Positions 33,070 through 45,146 of a DNA stretch of 64,000 nucleotides are shown piece by piece. The notes beneath the pieces are model-generated. The model had not been told where the DNA came from. It did not search any database and saw nothing but the letters and a program-made list of their open reading frames with translations. Source of the stretch: Gyromitra esculenta (Eukaryota; Ascomycota; Pezizomycetes; Pezizales; Discinaceae); the NCBI GenBank assembly GCA_038503075.1, contig JBCAML010000022.1, forward strand, positions 620,001 to 684,000, given 5' to 3'. Made by a program: the position numbers and the translations under genes. How positions within the stretch are numbered: the first letter of the stretch is position 1; each line of letters starts with the position of its first letter.

Positions 33070-34686
33070 ATGCCTTTTTCCACTTCCGCTTCCGCTTCCA
33101 CAGCTCCCACTTCCACAGCTCCCGCGTCCACAGCTCCCGCTTCCACAGCTTCCTCTTCCACCTCCGCTTCCGCTTCCGCCTTCGCTTCCTCTTCCACTGC
33201 TTCTGCTTCTGCTTCCGCCTCAGCCTCTGCTTCTACTTCCTCCACTTCTACCGCCTCCACCTCCACCCCCGCTTCCACCTCCTCCACTTCTACCGCCTCC
33301 GCCTCCACCCCCACTTCCGCTTCCGCTTCCACTTCCACTTCCACTTCCGCTTCCATAGGTTCCGCTTCCGCCTCCGCTTCCGCCTCCGCCTCAACCTCCG
33401 CTTCCAAATCCCTTTCCGCTTCCGTAGCTTCCGCTTCCGCTCTCGCCTCCGCCTCCGCTTCCAAATCTCTTTCTGCTTCCGTAGCTTCCGCTTCCGCTCT
33501 CGCCTCCACCTCCGCTTCCAAATCCCTTTCCGCTTCCGCTTCGAATGATACACTATCCAGAATCCGTCACTTGATGGACAGCAAAGCATCCAAATACAGC
33601 AACTTCCCAGATCAAATTCCTAAGGGCAGCACTGTTGAGACAGAAGTTACTACCATCTACCAGTCATGGAAAGCGATCCAAAATATTTTTGTTGTTCGCT
33701 CTCCAATTTCTTACACACTTTTGAAAGAAAGGTATCATGGAGAACAAAAGTTGATGGCAAGCATCACAGAGCACACAGAAACCATTCATACCTTTGCATT
33801 CTACCCTTCTAGCATGGGAGATTTGGAAGTCCGTGATCAGGAAGGAGTTTTATTGGGATACAGATTCAAGCTTGCAAAATCACAGGTGCAAACTTTGACA
33901 GAATCTGATGCATTGCTGCCTGATCTCACTACCAGGAAACAGGGGGGAGGTGGAGATCCACTTGCACGGGGTGTATATGACACAAGGCATTATGGTGTGT
34001 GGGCTCATTACAATAAGAGAATGATGGAGACAACAGAGACAAAAAGGGATCAGCCTATTGCTGATAAATGGTTGAAGGAAAATCAGGAACTATTTGAGGC
34101 AATCTCCTACGAACTGAGAATGCAAGCACCAGAACAGTGGGTGAAGTTCACGGGCCCTGTTGTTAAACATATGGCAACATACAAAATCAAAGCGGGGAAG
34201 GCATTAACACCTGCTGCAGGTGCCTGGCATGGGGTTTGTATCAATAGAGGGCAGCAAGGTGATGTATCAGCTACACATCAGGATTGGATGGACCTGCCTA
34301 CTTGTTTTAATGCAATGGCACCATATGGGACAGGATTCAAAGGTGGAGATTTGGTTTTATGGCAACTGAAAATAAAGATTCAGGTTGGCGTTGGTGAATG
34401 CTTTATGTTTTTGGGAACTCTAATTGCTCACAAGGTGACAGAGATCACAGAGGGGACAAGGAACTCTATTGATCTTTTTACTGCAAAAGGCAATTTTGAC
34501 AAACTTGATCGATACAATGAAAAGGTAGGAAATCAAAAGTACGGTAGGAGTAACGGGAAAAAGAGAATGGAAAAAGGATTGGCAAAGAAAAAAAAGGATA
34601 GAAAGAGTCATAGAGCTGAGCTACGAGAAGCAAAGAGGGAAAGGCAAAAGGGTATGAGGCAGGAAAAGCCAAGATGTAATAATTAG
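33070..34686 (+). CDS. Putative 2-oxoglutarate/Fe(II) dioxygenase, TET/JBP-like
   Basis: 538-codon intact ORF starting MPFSTSASAS. Residues 1 to about 160 are a Ser/Ala/Thr low-complexity tract encoded by a TCCGCT-type repeat. The folded part follows. It has HQD at His403-Asp405, a glycine-rich GGDLVLW, His454 in AHKV and Arg464 in GTRNS: the H-x-D...H...R set for iron and 2-oxoglutarate, with the usual ten-residue His-Arg spacing. The context (ATHQDWMDLP...FKGGDLVLW) resembles the fungal TET/JBP-like oxygenases linked to transposons, which modify 5-methylcytosine or thymine. The C-terminus (about 490-538) is strongly basic, fitting nucleic-acid binding. It converges on the Helitron gene. The family assignment is by motif only; the substrate is unknown. 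Confidence 0.65.
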   Translation: MPFSTSASASTAPTSTAPASTAPASTASSSTSASASAFASSSTASASASASASASTSSTSTASTSTPASTSSTSTASASTPTSASASTSTSTSASIGSASASASASASTSASKSLSASVASASALASASASKSLSASVASASALASTSASKSLSASASNDTLSRIRHLMDSKASKYSNFPDQIPKGSTVETEVTTIYQSWKAIQNIFVVRSPISYTLLKERYHGEQKLMASITEHTETIHTFAFYPSSMGDLEVRDQEGVLLGYRFKLAKSQVQTLTESDALLPDLTTRKQGGGGDPLARGVYDTRHYGVWAHYNKRMMETTETKRDQPIADKWLKENQELFEAISYELRMQAPEQWVKFTGPVVKHMATYKIKAGKALTPAAGAWHGVCINRGQQGDVSATHQDWMDLPTCFNAMAPYGTGFKGGDLVLWQLKIKIQVGVGECFMFLGTLIAHKVTEITEGTRNSIDLFTAKGNFDKLDRYNEKVGNQKYGRSNGKKRMEKGLAKKKKDRKSHRAELREAKRERQKGMRQEKPRCNN

Positions 34687-35287
34687 TGGATTTTCTTTGT
34701 ATTCATGTGTGATTTACGAGTTGAGTGTCTTTACGGTATGGAATGTTAACAGGTCATTTGTGTGTTATATTGCATGGCACTAGGCAGTAAGTACTAACCC
34801 TCTATATTTAGATGCTGTTCGAACAGGTTTACTCTACTAACGATCAAGAAAATGAATATCTTTTATGCCAGTGTTCTATATCTCCAACTACTACTACTAA
34901 TATAATTACGATTACTGTTACCAATGTTTTAGCAAGAACATCAAACAGCATTATCTGCATGGTTTTACCTTACTACAAATTTTTCAACTGCCACATGCAG
35001 CATCCTGGCTACCACTATTTACTTCCTCGTTACTAAATACTGTTTTTCTACTTTCTTTGAGACTGTTACCTTGTTACCACCACAATCATTTTAACAGTCC
35101 CGGAACAATTTACGATTCTCTTGAGACTAATCACCCCTTAGTTTATTAAACTCTCCTGACCTTATTTTCCTCGTTACCACTAATTAGCTACAGTATAACC
35201 ATCTACTTTCCACTTCTCGATCTCTTAATTTTTTTGACATCAAATATTCACGACAATTGGCACCAGCACTGAACACACTACTATGAT
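34687..35287. other. Intergenic, convergent 3' ends
   Basis: AT-rich stretch between the plus-strand oxygenase gene and the minus-strand Helitron gene. I see no gene. A Helitron 3' end (CTRR after a hairpin) would be expected on this side, but I could not identify one. Confidence 0.5.
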
Positions 35288-38200
35288 TTATGATACCAAC
35301 ACCGCCAATCTCTCATATTCTTTCACAGCCTCAATGTCAAATTTTACTGCTAATGAATCAAAACAGGAGATACTGACATCTTCCCAGCGTTTGGCCCTAC
35401 TTAATGCAGTATACGCCTGACCAGCACTAAAAAGGGTTTGATCTAATGCAACGCTAATATTGTTCAAGGAGAGCCCTTGTGTTTTGTGGATCGTGAGTGC
35501 GAAAGCATTTTGAATTGGCAACTGAGTCCTGGAATATAGGATTCCATAACTGCGAAAGTGGACTGTATCAAGTTGTATTTCCACCATCTACATTGCATGT
35601 TAGTTACTGACTGTTTACTAAACAATGCATATTTTCATCTTACCCGTATACCCTCAATAGTAGGGAATGCTACAGTCGGTAGTCTTTCTTCTCGAATGGC
35701 AACAATCACCCCACAGGTCCCATTGGATACTCCAACAGTAAGTAATGTGTTATTTAAAAACATTACTTTTGCTCCAAGTACACAGACAACCTCCACAGGA
35801 TAGTTGGTACCTTTTTTGAAGGTACGTTCATGTGATTCCTTTGATAGAAGTTGTCCTTCCTCTCGATCAATTGCATGGAAGACATGTCTCATAGTGTCAG
35901 GTAGGGTATCAAGAAGAAGATTGTTGATTTTGTTGGCTGTTTGGCGAAAAGAGACCAAATAAGTTGTTAGGTAGGTTTTTGCAGGGGCGTGAAAGGCTTG
36001 AACTTTTTGTTGAATTATTTCACTGCTGGCAGGACTGATGTTGCCAAAGCGCAGATCGTTTAATAGGTTAAAAAAGGCAGGATCCTCACGTTGACGCATT
36101 GATTCCCGCAGAAATATTGGACTGAAAAGCCTCCATATTGGTGAAAAGAAAATCTTCTTTCCGGTGACAGGAGGCAATTGCAACAAATTGCCCAAACACA
36201 ATACATGGAGGTTACCAAAAGGCTTGATATTGTTGTGAAGGCGAGCAAAGAGAGAGGATATGAATTCAAATAGGTCAGAGTTAACCATGGATATCTCATC
36301 AATAATCAGAACCCTGACTTTTTTGAGTTGGTGAAGCTTTTCCGTTCACTGAAAGATGTTCGATTTCAGTCCACCACCATCTCCATGACCACCAATGTGA
36401 AGGGCACAGTGAATCGTTTGACCATTTATGTTGTTGGCAGCTATTCCAGTAGGTGCCAGTAACAGGAACTCCATACGCTGACTTGAAAACCATTGCTGTA
36501 AGGCACGAAGCAAATAGGACTTGCCAGTACCTGCAGGGCCAGTAATAAACAATTTCACTCCAGGGCTGCCTAAGCGAGCTTGAGCTACTGCTTGAGTAAT
36601 GTTACAGTATGCCGTGTATTGATCTCCACGAAGATCAAATATTGCCATTGAGTTGGGGACTGGGAGTGGAGAACGTTGCATCATAATTAACTGGTCTTGA
36701 ATTACTGACTTCACAGATACGCAATGACCATCGACAATCGTATCAAGGAGCTCCAGGTAAATATCTGCTTGCTGAAGTGAATGTTGATGGATTCCTGACC
36801 GGTATGTTGACATCAAATCACGATAGAGATTTGGAAACTGAGCTAACATGTGATCTTTGTAAGTAGTGAAGTTGCCGTTACCAAAGATCTCTTCGTCAGA
36901 TCTCCATGGCTTCAGTTGAAGAAGTTTGACGAAAAAGAATGAATCACCATCAGCTAAGCGACGATGAACAGTACGGATCAGGACAGGCTATATTCCATGT
37001 TAACAAATATTCAAGCAAACCTTTGACACAACTTTACCTTTTTACGGGCATATACAAAGTTTCCATTTTTGTCAGGCCAATAATTGCCTTCACTTCTCCT
37101 TTTTCTCCGTTCCAGCTTATAATAAGAATGATAGTGGAAATATGTAAGTCTCTCAAACATGGGATGTGCTGGTCGAGCAAAATACTTTTCTAATGCATCG
37201 GGATAGTAGGGTGTGTCATCGTCAGCTTGCTGTTCGAGAAGCCAAGCAGGTTTGACAACTGATGTTCGTTCAGCAGGAATAGAGGTTGGAAGATACAAAC
37301 AGCCACTCGACATTTGAAAGATGGGAAAGCTCAATAACAAAACCATGCACTCCATTGAACCCATCCTACGAGAAAGAAGATGTGATGTGGTATGATTCTC
37401 ACTCCTGATATCAACCAAAGATTTTGGTTCAGCTTTTGTGACATACTTTGAAATGTATTTTGCCAGACCTCCGGAAGTGCAGTACTGGACATTGCAATGA
37501 GCCTGCCACAGGAGAAGAAGTTGTGGGCAGTACGGAACAACATACTGATCAGCTTCAGTCAGCCTGCGGTATGTGTATCTGACTTCTCCTGGCTTTTGGA
37601 ACGTGATTGGTGACAATTCTGCAGGAAAGCCTTTACGGCATGGGCCTGTCATTGTATCATCACGCCCACAAAGATGGATATGGCAGTGATGTATTTGATG
37701 CATCAAGACCAGCTCATACAACTCAGATTCCATTTCTGGATCAGGAATATCTGCACGGATAAAGGCTTTGCCAATTAACTCTGCTTGATCAAATTCTGTC
37801 CAAAGAAGTGAATGAGTGTGAATAGCACCACGCAGTTGAAATTCATGACGTTCCACCAGCTCCCGCAACTGACCAAAGCCTGAGACAGTTGATCCACGAA
37901 AATAGGTTGTTTTGATCCAGTGCCAACGTTCATAGTAGTATTGAATAGCATCCCATGGGCGATTGGAGGGTAAGGTATCATGGTTGCCAGTTTGAAGGAG
38001 AATTTGCTGATACTTTGGCCAACGTTCTGAGAAGGTTGTTGTGACAAATAGTGTTGGAACCCCAAATGTTTGAAGCATACAACGAATCTTGGCCTCAGCA
38101 GTACTAAAAAAGGTATCACCAGTTCGAATAAACTTGGGAATCGTGGTAGTGAGTTCTTCGTTGAGGATGGACCAAGAACCATATTGACTGGGTTGGAGTA

Positions 38201-39605
38201 GTTGAGAAGCAGTATATCGTTGATCTGCTGATTGTTGAGCTTGGCCTTTGATTAATCTGCAATTATTTTGGAAGATGCGAGAGGCTTCAATTTCCATGTA
38301 AGTCCATGCAGGCCAGTAGTGGTCATCCCGATAATGTGAAACGATGGAGTTTAACTTTGTCTTGGTGTCCACCAACCGAGTGTTGTGATAAGGGATCCTT
38401 TCTTGTCGTGAAGCCAACTGCCAGTGACCCTGACCCCATGGATAGAGAACAGGAAACAAAAGAGGTTCTAAGGCAGGATCAGATCGTGTGAGACCTATAT
38501 GATGATGTTCAGGGCTTGAAGATGGACCTGGTAAAGATCCAACAGGCAGTCTGAATCCACGATGATCTTCGTTTGCTGTTGCTGATGTATAGTCAAAGGG
38601 ATGGAGGACAAGATCTGGACAATTCATTGGACGTGACTCTTCTGATGGAGCTAATGATGAGATAGAAGCAGTGGGAACTGGATGACGTTGCAAGTGAGTA
38701 CAAACATAATATCTGTGATATAGTGGATTGTTTGCTAATAGCCAGTCACGGCAGTGTTGCAGATGTTGAATATCATGACCTTGATCAACCGAGTTATTGG
38801 AACTTTCCAAAAAAGCACCAATACAGCCACTAAACAATGCAACAGCACGTTCATTATTCGATAATGACATCTTCCCTACCTAATTTCAGCACTCAATGTA
38901 TTTGGAACACGAGATGGAAATCTTACCAGTGACAGTGCGGTAGGTAGCATAAGGATTAATTGTCTGAGAGTGACTTTGTGTGCGGCCCAAGCTTGTCTGC
39001 AGAGAAACAGGACTTAGGAAAATCCTAGAGCGTTGAGACAAACTGATAAGAATGTCAGGCCATGGGCCTGCAGCTGGTGGTTCCCTGGGAGTTGTCTTGC
39101 AATGAGTACAGACAGCGATTTGTGGTGATCCACTTTTCATTCTCTCGGATACTGAAAAGCCTAAAACAGCTACAAGAGGATAAATTTTGTTATTATCCTT
39201 ATTGATCCAGTTGACTTGACGCATCAATATGCCACAAAAAGAACATGGACAGTCAGGGAAATATGTGTCATAAGTGGTTCGAAACCTAGAAAGAAGTCGT
39301 TGAAAAGGTACATCAGGGCTAAAGATGCTTTGGATGGAGCTGTGGATGTTGGTTTTTGGTGAGGATTCCTTTCTAGTGTTGTCCAATCGAGGTCTTCTAT
39401 TACTGGTAGACTCTGCGTATTGGCGAGATTGTTGATTACTATGTTGAACAAAACTAAAAGTAGAAAACAGGCCACCAGAATCCATCAGGATATCATCTGA
39501 TGGTACAGCTGTCAATGCAATGGATTGTGATATATTCGTCATATCACCTGCTATTTGGGTGCTAGTTGTACGATGAGGGACATATGAGCGAAAGCGAATT
39601 GACAT
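35288..39605 (-). CDS. Helitron Rep-helicase (HUH nuclease and Pif1-type helicase), spliced, one stop
   Basis: Rolling-circle transposase of a Helitron. Exons inferred: 39605-38927, 38875-37038, 36987-35644, 35587-35288, with introns 38876-38926, 36988-37037 and 35588-35643; all join in frame. The N-terminal part has a CSFCG...CTHC zinc site. The Rep domain shows the HUH motif in AIHTHSLLW (about residue 580) and the two-tyrosine motif AKYISKYVTK (about 700). The helicase has GPAGTGKS, IIDEISM, a LPPV region and the C-terminal THKTQG and YTALSRAK. One in-frame TGA (36346-36348) sits between motif I and II; CGA is the likely ancestor. Total about 1,395 codons, normal for Helitrons. Otherwise intact, so a young copy. 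Confidence 0.85.
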
Positions 39606-39715
39606 TTTGGTTTACTGAGTTTCTCTATCAGTAAAGCCCTTATATTATTCCACCATGACAAAATTGAAAATATAAAAAATATAAAAAAAAGATACAGTAT
39701 CCAATCCTTCTATTG

Positions 39716-41011
39716 TTACATTTTATCCTTTCCTTTCCCTTGTCCTTTACCACCACGTTTAGACTTTGAAGACTGGATGGACACTGCAGCAGACAATTCA
39801 TCCTCGTCCGAAGAAGACTCAACCATATCAATAGTTTCCATAGGTAATGGCTGATCATTGGAATGCTCTGGACTATGAAAAGGAGCACGACTCGCTCTTG
39901 CTTCCGGTCGTTTGAACAGATTGCTTCTATCAGCATCTCGTCCAAAGTTCAGCTTAGCTCGAATGGGCCCTACAAATAGGAGTTGTGAGTATTAAAATCC
40001 ACAATACTTGTTATATGCAAAACTGACCTGGCGATCCTGGTATTGTGCTTGAAGACACTCCCGATTTTGTAGGTGTTGCAGGACCACTGTCTGGATCTGG
40101 CTTAATTATCTTCATTGGACTTGGCGAGGTATTGACTGGGCCCAATAAAACCTTGCGTTTGGACTTCGGAGTTTGGAATATGGAGGCTTTGTCATCTTTG
40201 GGAACACCATCACGTGAGAAATTTATAGCGTGAGTTATCCCATATGCTATAATGTCATATATTTAGTAAATTGAGAGCTAAAAAATTGGTGTTGAGTAAT
40301 TGATGTGATCTTACCTCTATCTATATCACTCTCATAAATATACCTGAAAGCTATATCCAGTACTTTCCCCGAATGCAAATATTTAACCAACTTTGAGAAC
40401 AATAGGACTTTGGTGTCAATCAAAAAGGTGAGAGCGCACTACAGGATTCAAATTAGCTTTGTCAAATTTGTTTTAACGGGTGGAATAATTTAAGCTATTA
40501 CCAGCACATCTTCTTTAGCCTCACTATTATACTGATACATCTGACCTTGAAAGTGAGAATACGTTGTATTGGGCATATCTTCAAGATCCGAGAGCATAGT
40601 GACAGTTGATGTACAGAAGGGATCATTGGAAATAAATTTGTCTGCAGGTGCGTTGTTCATAAGCTCGACATTACGGATCAATGAGTACTACTTGTGTTAT
40701 TAGCATAATCAAAAAGTATGAGGCATACAAAAGGATGATAGATGGTAGCCAACCTTTGGAGTGTTTCCAGCGAAAAAGATAACAGTGCCATAAAATAGGT
40801 ATACTCGATCAGGATAGAGAGTGTTGTTGGTGTTTTGGTAGTACTTCACAGACACCTCACGGGATGCACCATCTGCATCATGATGAAGGACTTTTGCCAA
40901 TTTGAATCCACCCACACCAGAAATTGAGGAGATTCTGCCAACGAAAGAATAATAAATAGGCATGTGGAAATAATACTTACAATTGATACTGTGTGAAAAA
41001 TGTTCATCCAA
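39716..41011 (-). CDS. Spliced gene of unknown function, possible OB-fold protein
   Basis: Inferred exons on the minus strand: about 40934 (or 41011) to 40754, 40687-40502, 40438-40315, 40246-40028, and 39969-39716. All junctions keep one frame. Introns are 58-76 nt, with a clear branch site (TGCTAATAAC) in one. The N-terminal part (VGRISSISGVGGFKLAKV, then VYLFYGTVIFFAG) has alternating strands that would suit an OB fold. The C-terminus is Ser/acidic, then Gly/Lys-rich (GGKGQGKGKDKM), ending at TAA 39716. It lies directly upstream of the Helitron gene on the same strand. Plant Helitrons often carry RPA-like single-strand binding proteins, so an analogous role is possible. The first exon is uncertain, and I do not recognise the family. 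Confidence 0.55.
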
Positions 41012-41985
41012 AAGTGTGAGTTGGTAAAGGTAAGGGTGACTGAAGTAAACCCCAAATGTTTGAAAAAAGAAGAAGAAAGCGGAGAATGAAAACCCAGGTG
41101 GGAATCATGGGGTATTTAACACGTCATGTTCAAAGCTATAACACAGGAACTAATTATAACATACACACCAAAAGAGAAGCAATAAGCGAAACCAAGAGAA
41201 ACCAAAAATTATGCTGATTCTGTACAGATATCAAAAAAGTCTGTGCAATTGAGCTTAACAACTGCTCTAAGATCACACGTACTACATACCAAACAGGTTT
41301 AATCGAGCAGGAAATAACTTGCCACGGGCTAAAATAGGAAATTGAATGCGGAAAGGCACATGGTGAGAGTTGATAGCTCAAACTAAGAATGAGGTGAATC
41401 AGCTGATTCAGAGCAAAAAGAAAGAATAAGAAGCGATCTGGTGCAAAATGTACGATGTCCAACACTATTCATACAACAACAAAGTTGTAGGTGACGTAGG
41501 CTGAAAAAGCAACACAATCTAATGTTTAGTATGATTGTGTATCCAAGCATACGAATGATATTTGTGAAGGTTTGGGGAATGACATCACGAAGGGTTAGGG
41601 TTTTTGAATGTTGTTGAAAATGGTGAATCGAGCAATAATTAGCGTTGAAGTATTGAAGTGAGAAGACAAAAACACTAAAATTTTATGTTAGGATTGGCTC
41701 GAAGGAAAAACATGAAGGGAAAAGGTTCAAAAGTGAATTTGAATATTTCTAAAGCAAACTATTTGGATGATGTACCATTCACGATACCTTATAAAAGTAA
41801 TTATAACAATAACATGTGTTTTGATACATATAGCGATATCATATATAAAATCTAAATATCAAGAAAATCGATGTGCTTCCAAATCTGGCAAAAAGTGTCT
41901 AATCTGGTTTAGCATTATATTAAACAGTAGGATCAACACACCTACTCAATTTTTTTAATGTTTAATTGTTACTTCTCCTTACTTA
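41012..41985. other. AT-rich region without gene
   Basis: Only short frames without codon character. It may hold the promoter of the minus-strand genes and the 5' end of the Helitron (expected as TC on the minus strand after an A). No terminus could be fixed. Confidence 0.4.
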
Positions 41986-41989
41986 TGAA

Positions 41990-42213
41990 AGTCATATATT
42001 GCAGGATCATTGTTATGATCAATGGGGTCACTTCCCTATAGGTACGCCTATTGGTTTGGTTTATTATTTTTCCTTTGTATCTTTCTTTTGTTATCCTGGG
42101 GCGTGGATGGTCACTGTTGGGGATAGGTGTTTTGACTTGATAAACTTTGTGTTGCATAAGCAGTTTTGTACCTAGAAACAATAATCAAATGATTTAAACA
42201 AAAAAAAAAAAAT
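41990..42213 (+). repeat. 5'-truncated LINE-2 3' end with poly(A)
   Basis: Matches the last ~210 bases of LINE-2a (for example GTACCTAGAAAC and TGATTTAAAC) and ends in about 13 A residues near 42200-42212. The next 70 bases (GGGCTGCGTTCAGACGTGTG...) are not explained by any family here. Confidence 0.8.
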
Positions 42214-42289
42214 AGACACACAAGCTTTTAGGGCTGCGTTCAGACGTGTGCCCATGTGCCCAAGCACAGACCGGTTTTTGCTGATATAT

Positions 42290-45143
42290 GTCATCCTGGG
42301 TGGCCTGCTGCTGGTACATTGTGGTGTCTTCTAATTATCTCCAAATGAAGGGGGTCGAAGGCAGGAACATAGATGCATCCTCGGTAGTGTAGTCATCCTT
42401 CCTTATTACTCTATTCGCTTAAAGTGATCTCTATTGACTGTTGATCCTTATTCCTTATTGCAAGCAATATATTTTCCGGGAATTTATCAGCAATATATCC
42501 TTTTTGAAAAAGTTTTCTTAAGGGGGCATCCAATTCAGCGGCTTCATTTGACAAAGAAGCTGACAACAAACTTAGCTTAGGATCCACATTTTCCTTTTTT
42601 TAGCACTACCTGACTCTGGTGTGCTAGTCATTCATCCCCTTCCTTGGGGAGATCTCCTGATCTCCTAGTCAACACGTCTGTCTTCCCTCCTTGACTTCAG
42701 AGTCGATAGGTGATTTTAAAATTGAAGCGAGATAAGTATTCAGCCCATCTAGCTTGACGGTGATTGAGTTGTTTTGTACTCATAAAGTACTCCAGGTTCA
42801 TATGATTGCTGATGACAGAGATGGGGTGTTTAGATCCTTTGAGTTCCGGGCGCCACTCTTCAAACACATGGATGATAGCAAGTAGTTCCTTATCATAGAT
42901 CTCGGAGTTACATTCAGCAGGTGAATGTTTCTTAAAGAAAAAGGCAACTGGGTGAAAGATTCTGGCATCGTCGTACTGTGATAGAACTCCTCCGGACACC
43001 AAATCAAAGCATCTGTTTCCACAATAATTTTTTTATCAGGATTGAAGTGGATGAGGATCGGGGTTGCGTTAAAGGCGTGGTTGAGGTTTTCAAATGCTAT
43101 ATCAGCTTCAACAGTCCATTCGAAGGCAATTCCTTTTCGATTAAGGGAGGTAAGGGGAGCAGAGGGTTTGGAAAATCCCAAGATGAATCAGTGATAAAAA
43201 TTAGTGAATCCTAAAAAAGCCTGGACATCCTTAACACTTTTTGGCATACCCCATTCCCGGACTGCCTTGAGCTTTTCTTCATCCATCTTGATGCCATCTG
43301 GAGTGAGGATGAGGCCTAGGTACTTTGTAGTCTGTACCTAGAACTCACACTATTCCGGTTTCAGCAGGATATCGTTATTTTTTAGCATTTAAAAGACCTT
43401 TCGAACGTGGGTTTGATCTTTGGTGAAGGTATCACTGTAAATCAGGATATTATTGAGATAGGCGGTGCAAAAGAGATCGAGGTATTCCGTGAGGCAGTCG
43501 TTTACAAAGCGTTGAAATGTTCTGGGGGCGTTGGTTAAGCCAAATGGTATGATGTAGTACTCATAACGTCCGTAGCTGGTGCGGAAGGCTGTCTTCCATT
43601 CGTCTCCTTCTGCGATATGCACTTTGTGATAGCCGTCACGGAGATCCAGCTTAGTATACCATTGTGCTTTGATCAAGCAGTTGAGAGGTTTCTGAATGAG
43701 GGGAGAGGTATACAAGTCTTTAACTGTAATGGCATCGAGACCCCGATAATCAACACATGATTGAAGAGAGCCATTAGCCTTTTTTACAAAGAGGACGAGT
43801 TTCACGGATGGAACCGGGTAATAGGTTAAGGCGAAGTTGGTGGCAGTCATAGAGGGTTTTCTTTGGATATAATGGCTTTTTTGTTTGGTTACGTTTCGGT
43901 TGTTGTCAGATTGTTGGTTGTGTCACGGAAAAGCGGGGTATTTAAGCGAAGGATTTCGGTCGTTTTTGTTCTCTTCCTTTTCCTTTTCTTAAGCAACGTT
44001 CTCGTTTACTTCTACCTGTATTACTTGAATACTATCTCGGTTCTACCTCAGAACCTTCGCTGTCAGTGTGAAACGTCGTCAATACTTCGCCTTGAAGTAT
44101 ACCCACCGTAAGACCTGTAGAAACATTGCACTCCTCAAACAGATTGATACCTCGCTTAAGTAGCACTGCTCACCTTCAGGGATACTGAAGGGCTTAATGA
44201 GGGACCCAACCGTGAGAACGGGGGATCTGGCAGGAGAGGAGCTAGCATGAATAAATACTTTTTCGAGATTGCCTTCAATGTATTTCTTCAGGACAATTAG
44301 TTCCTCTGGAGAAATTCCATAAAGGGGTCCGAAAGGAGCATCTTTTCCTTTCTAACGTTGTATCCGATGGTCATAGGGTGGGCAAGGGGGGAGTCCTTTG
44401 GCTTCACTTTTATCAAACATATTGAGGAAGTTGTGGTATTTTTCAGTAATCCTAGACTTCCATTCCTCTTTAGTGGTCTTGTCGTCTAAGATCTTATTAA
44501 TTTCATATAGCGACATGGCATAGGCCTGTGAGGTACGTTTTCTGGTGAGTGTTTTGAAACTAGCGGCACCAATAAAAGACAGGTTTAGCCTAGGGGGAGC
44601 GGGGATCGAGGGAGTGGATACAACAGGGGAGTAAGGGGTGCAGTGGGTGGTGCAGAGTTTAGAATTAAACTCCATGCATTTGTCGGCAAAATGGAGGTGG
44701 ACATCATGGTGGTTCATCCATGGGATTCCTAGTACAAGGGGGTAGTGACCAAGCTGGAGCATGAAACAGGAGGCTTGTTCTTGGTGTTGTTGAATAGACA
44801 AATTGATATTGGTGATATGGGTGATGGCTTCTGAGGACACAGGATGGCCATCAATAACTTCAAGTTGTCTAGGTGTTTTTAACGGGGAGAGAGGTAAAAA
44901 ATAGTGACTTGCAAATTCCTTATCAATGAAGGCGAATCCAGAGGCTCCAGTGTCCAATAGTACGTGTGTTTTAATGATTTTATTGCTATGGAAAATGCTA
45001 CAAGGAATAACAGAATATTCCCCGTCTAGCAGATCTTCCACGCACATACCCAACACTGAAAACCCAGAAATGGAAAATGCTGACAAAGGTAAAGAAAAAG
45101 GAACCGAAACAGGGTCACCAATCGACTTCAGAGAAACTAGTTT
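42290..45143 (-). pseudogene. Gypsy-2 pol, broken
   Basis: The protease (LLDTGASGFAF) and linker frame 45086-44352 is followed by LTR-A, then RT 43850-43389. The RT active site reads YLNNILIYS instead of YLDDILIYS, so both catalytic Asp are Asn. RNase H and the tether follow in shifted frames to about 42700. A weak integrase-linker match reaches 42290. Inactive. Confidence 0.85.
43800..44217 (+). repeat. Solo LTR-A in gypsy-2 pol
   Basis: 418 bp from TTTCACGG to CCGTGAGA. The flanks ACGAG and ACGGG are a duplication with one transition. Confidence 0.9.
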
Positions 45144-45146
45144 AAA
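45117..45146 (-). promoter_or_regulatory. Predicted -1 frameshift signal, gypsy-2
   Basis: On the minus strand T TTA AAC (45146-45140) is followed by TAGTTT and then a weaker stem, CTGAAG with TTTCGG, six pairs including two G-T. The -1 frame is open into protease. Decayed relative to gypsy-1 and -3. Confidence 0.65.

Noticed and set aside
33027..33521. Minus-strand Glu/Ala-rich ORF (164 codons)
   Set aside because: Shadow of the Ser/Ala repeat tract of the plus-strand oxygenase gene.
41990..42213. Possible Helitron terminus in this AT-rich flank
   Set aside because: The sequence is the 3' end of a LINE-2 copy with poly(A).
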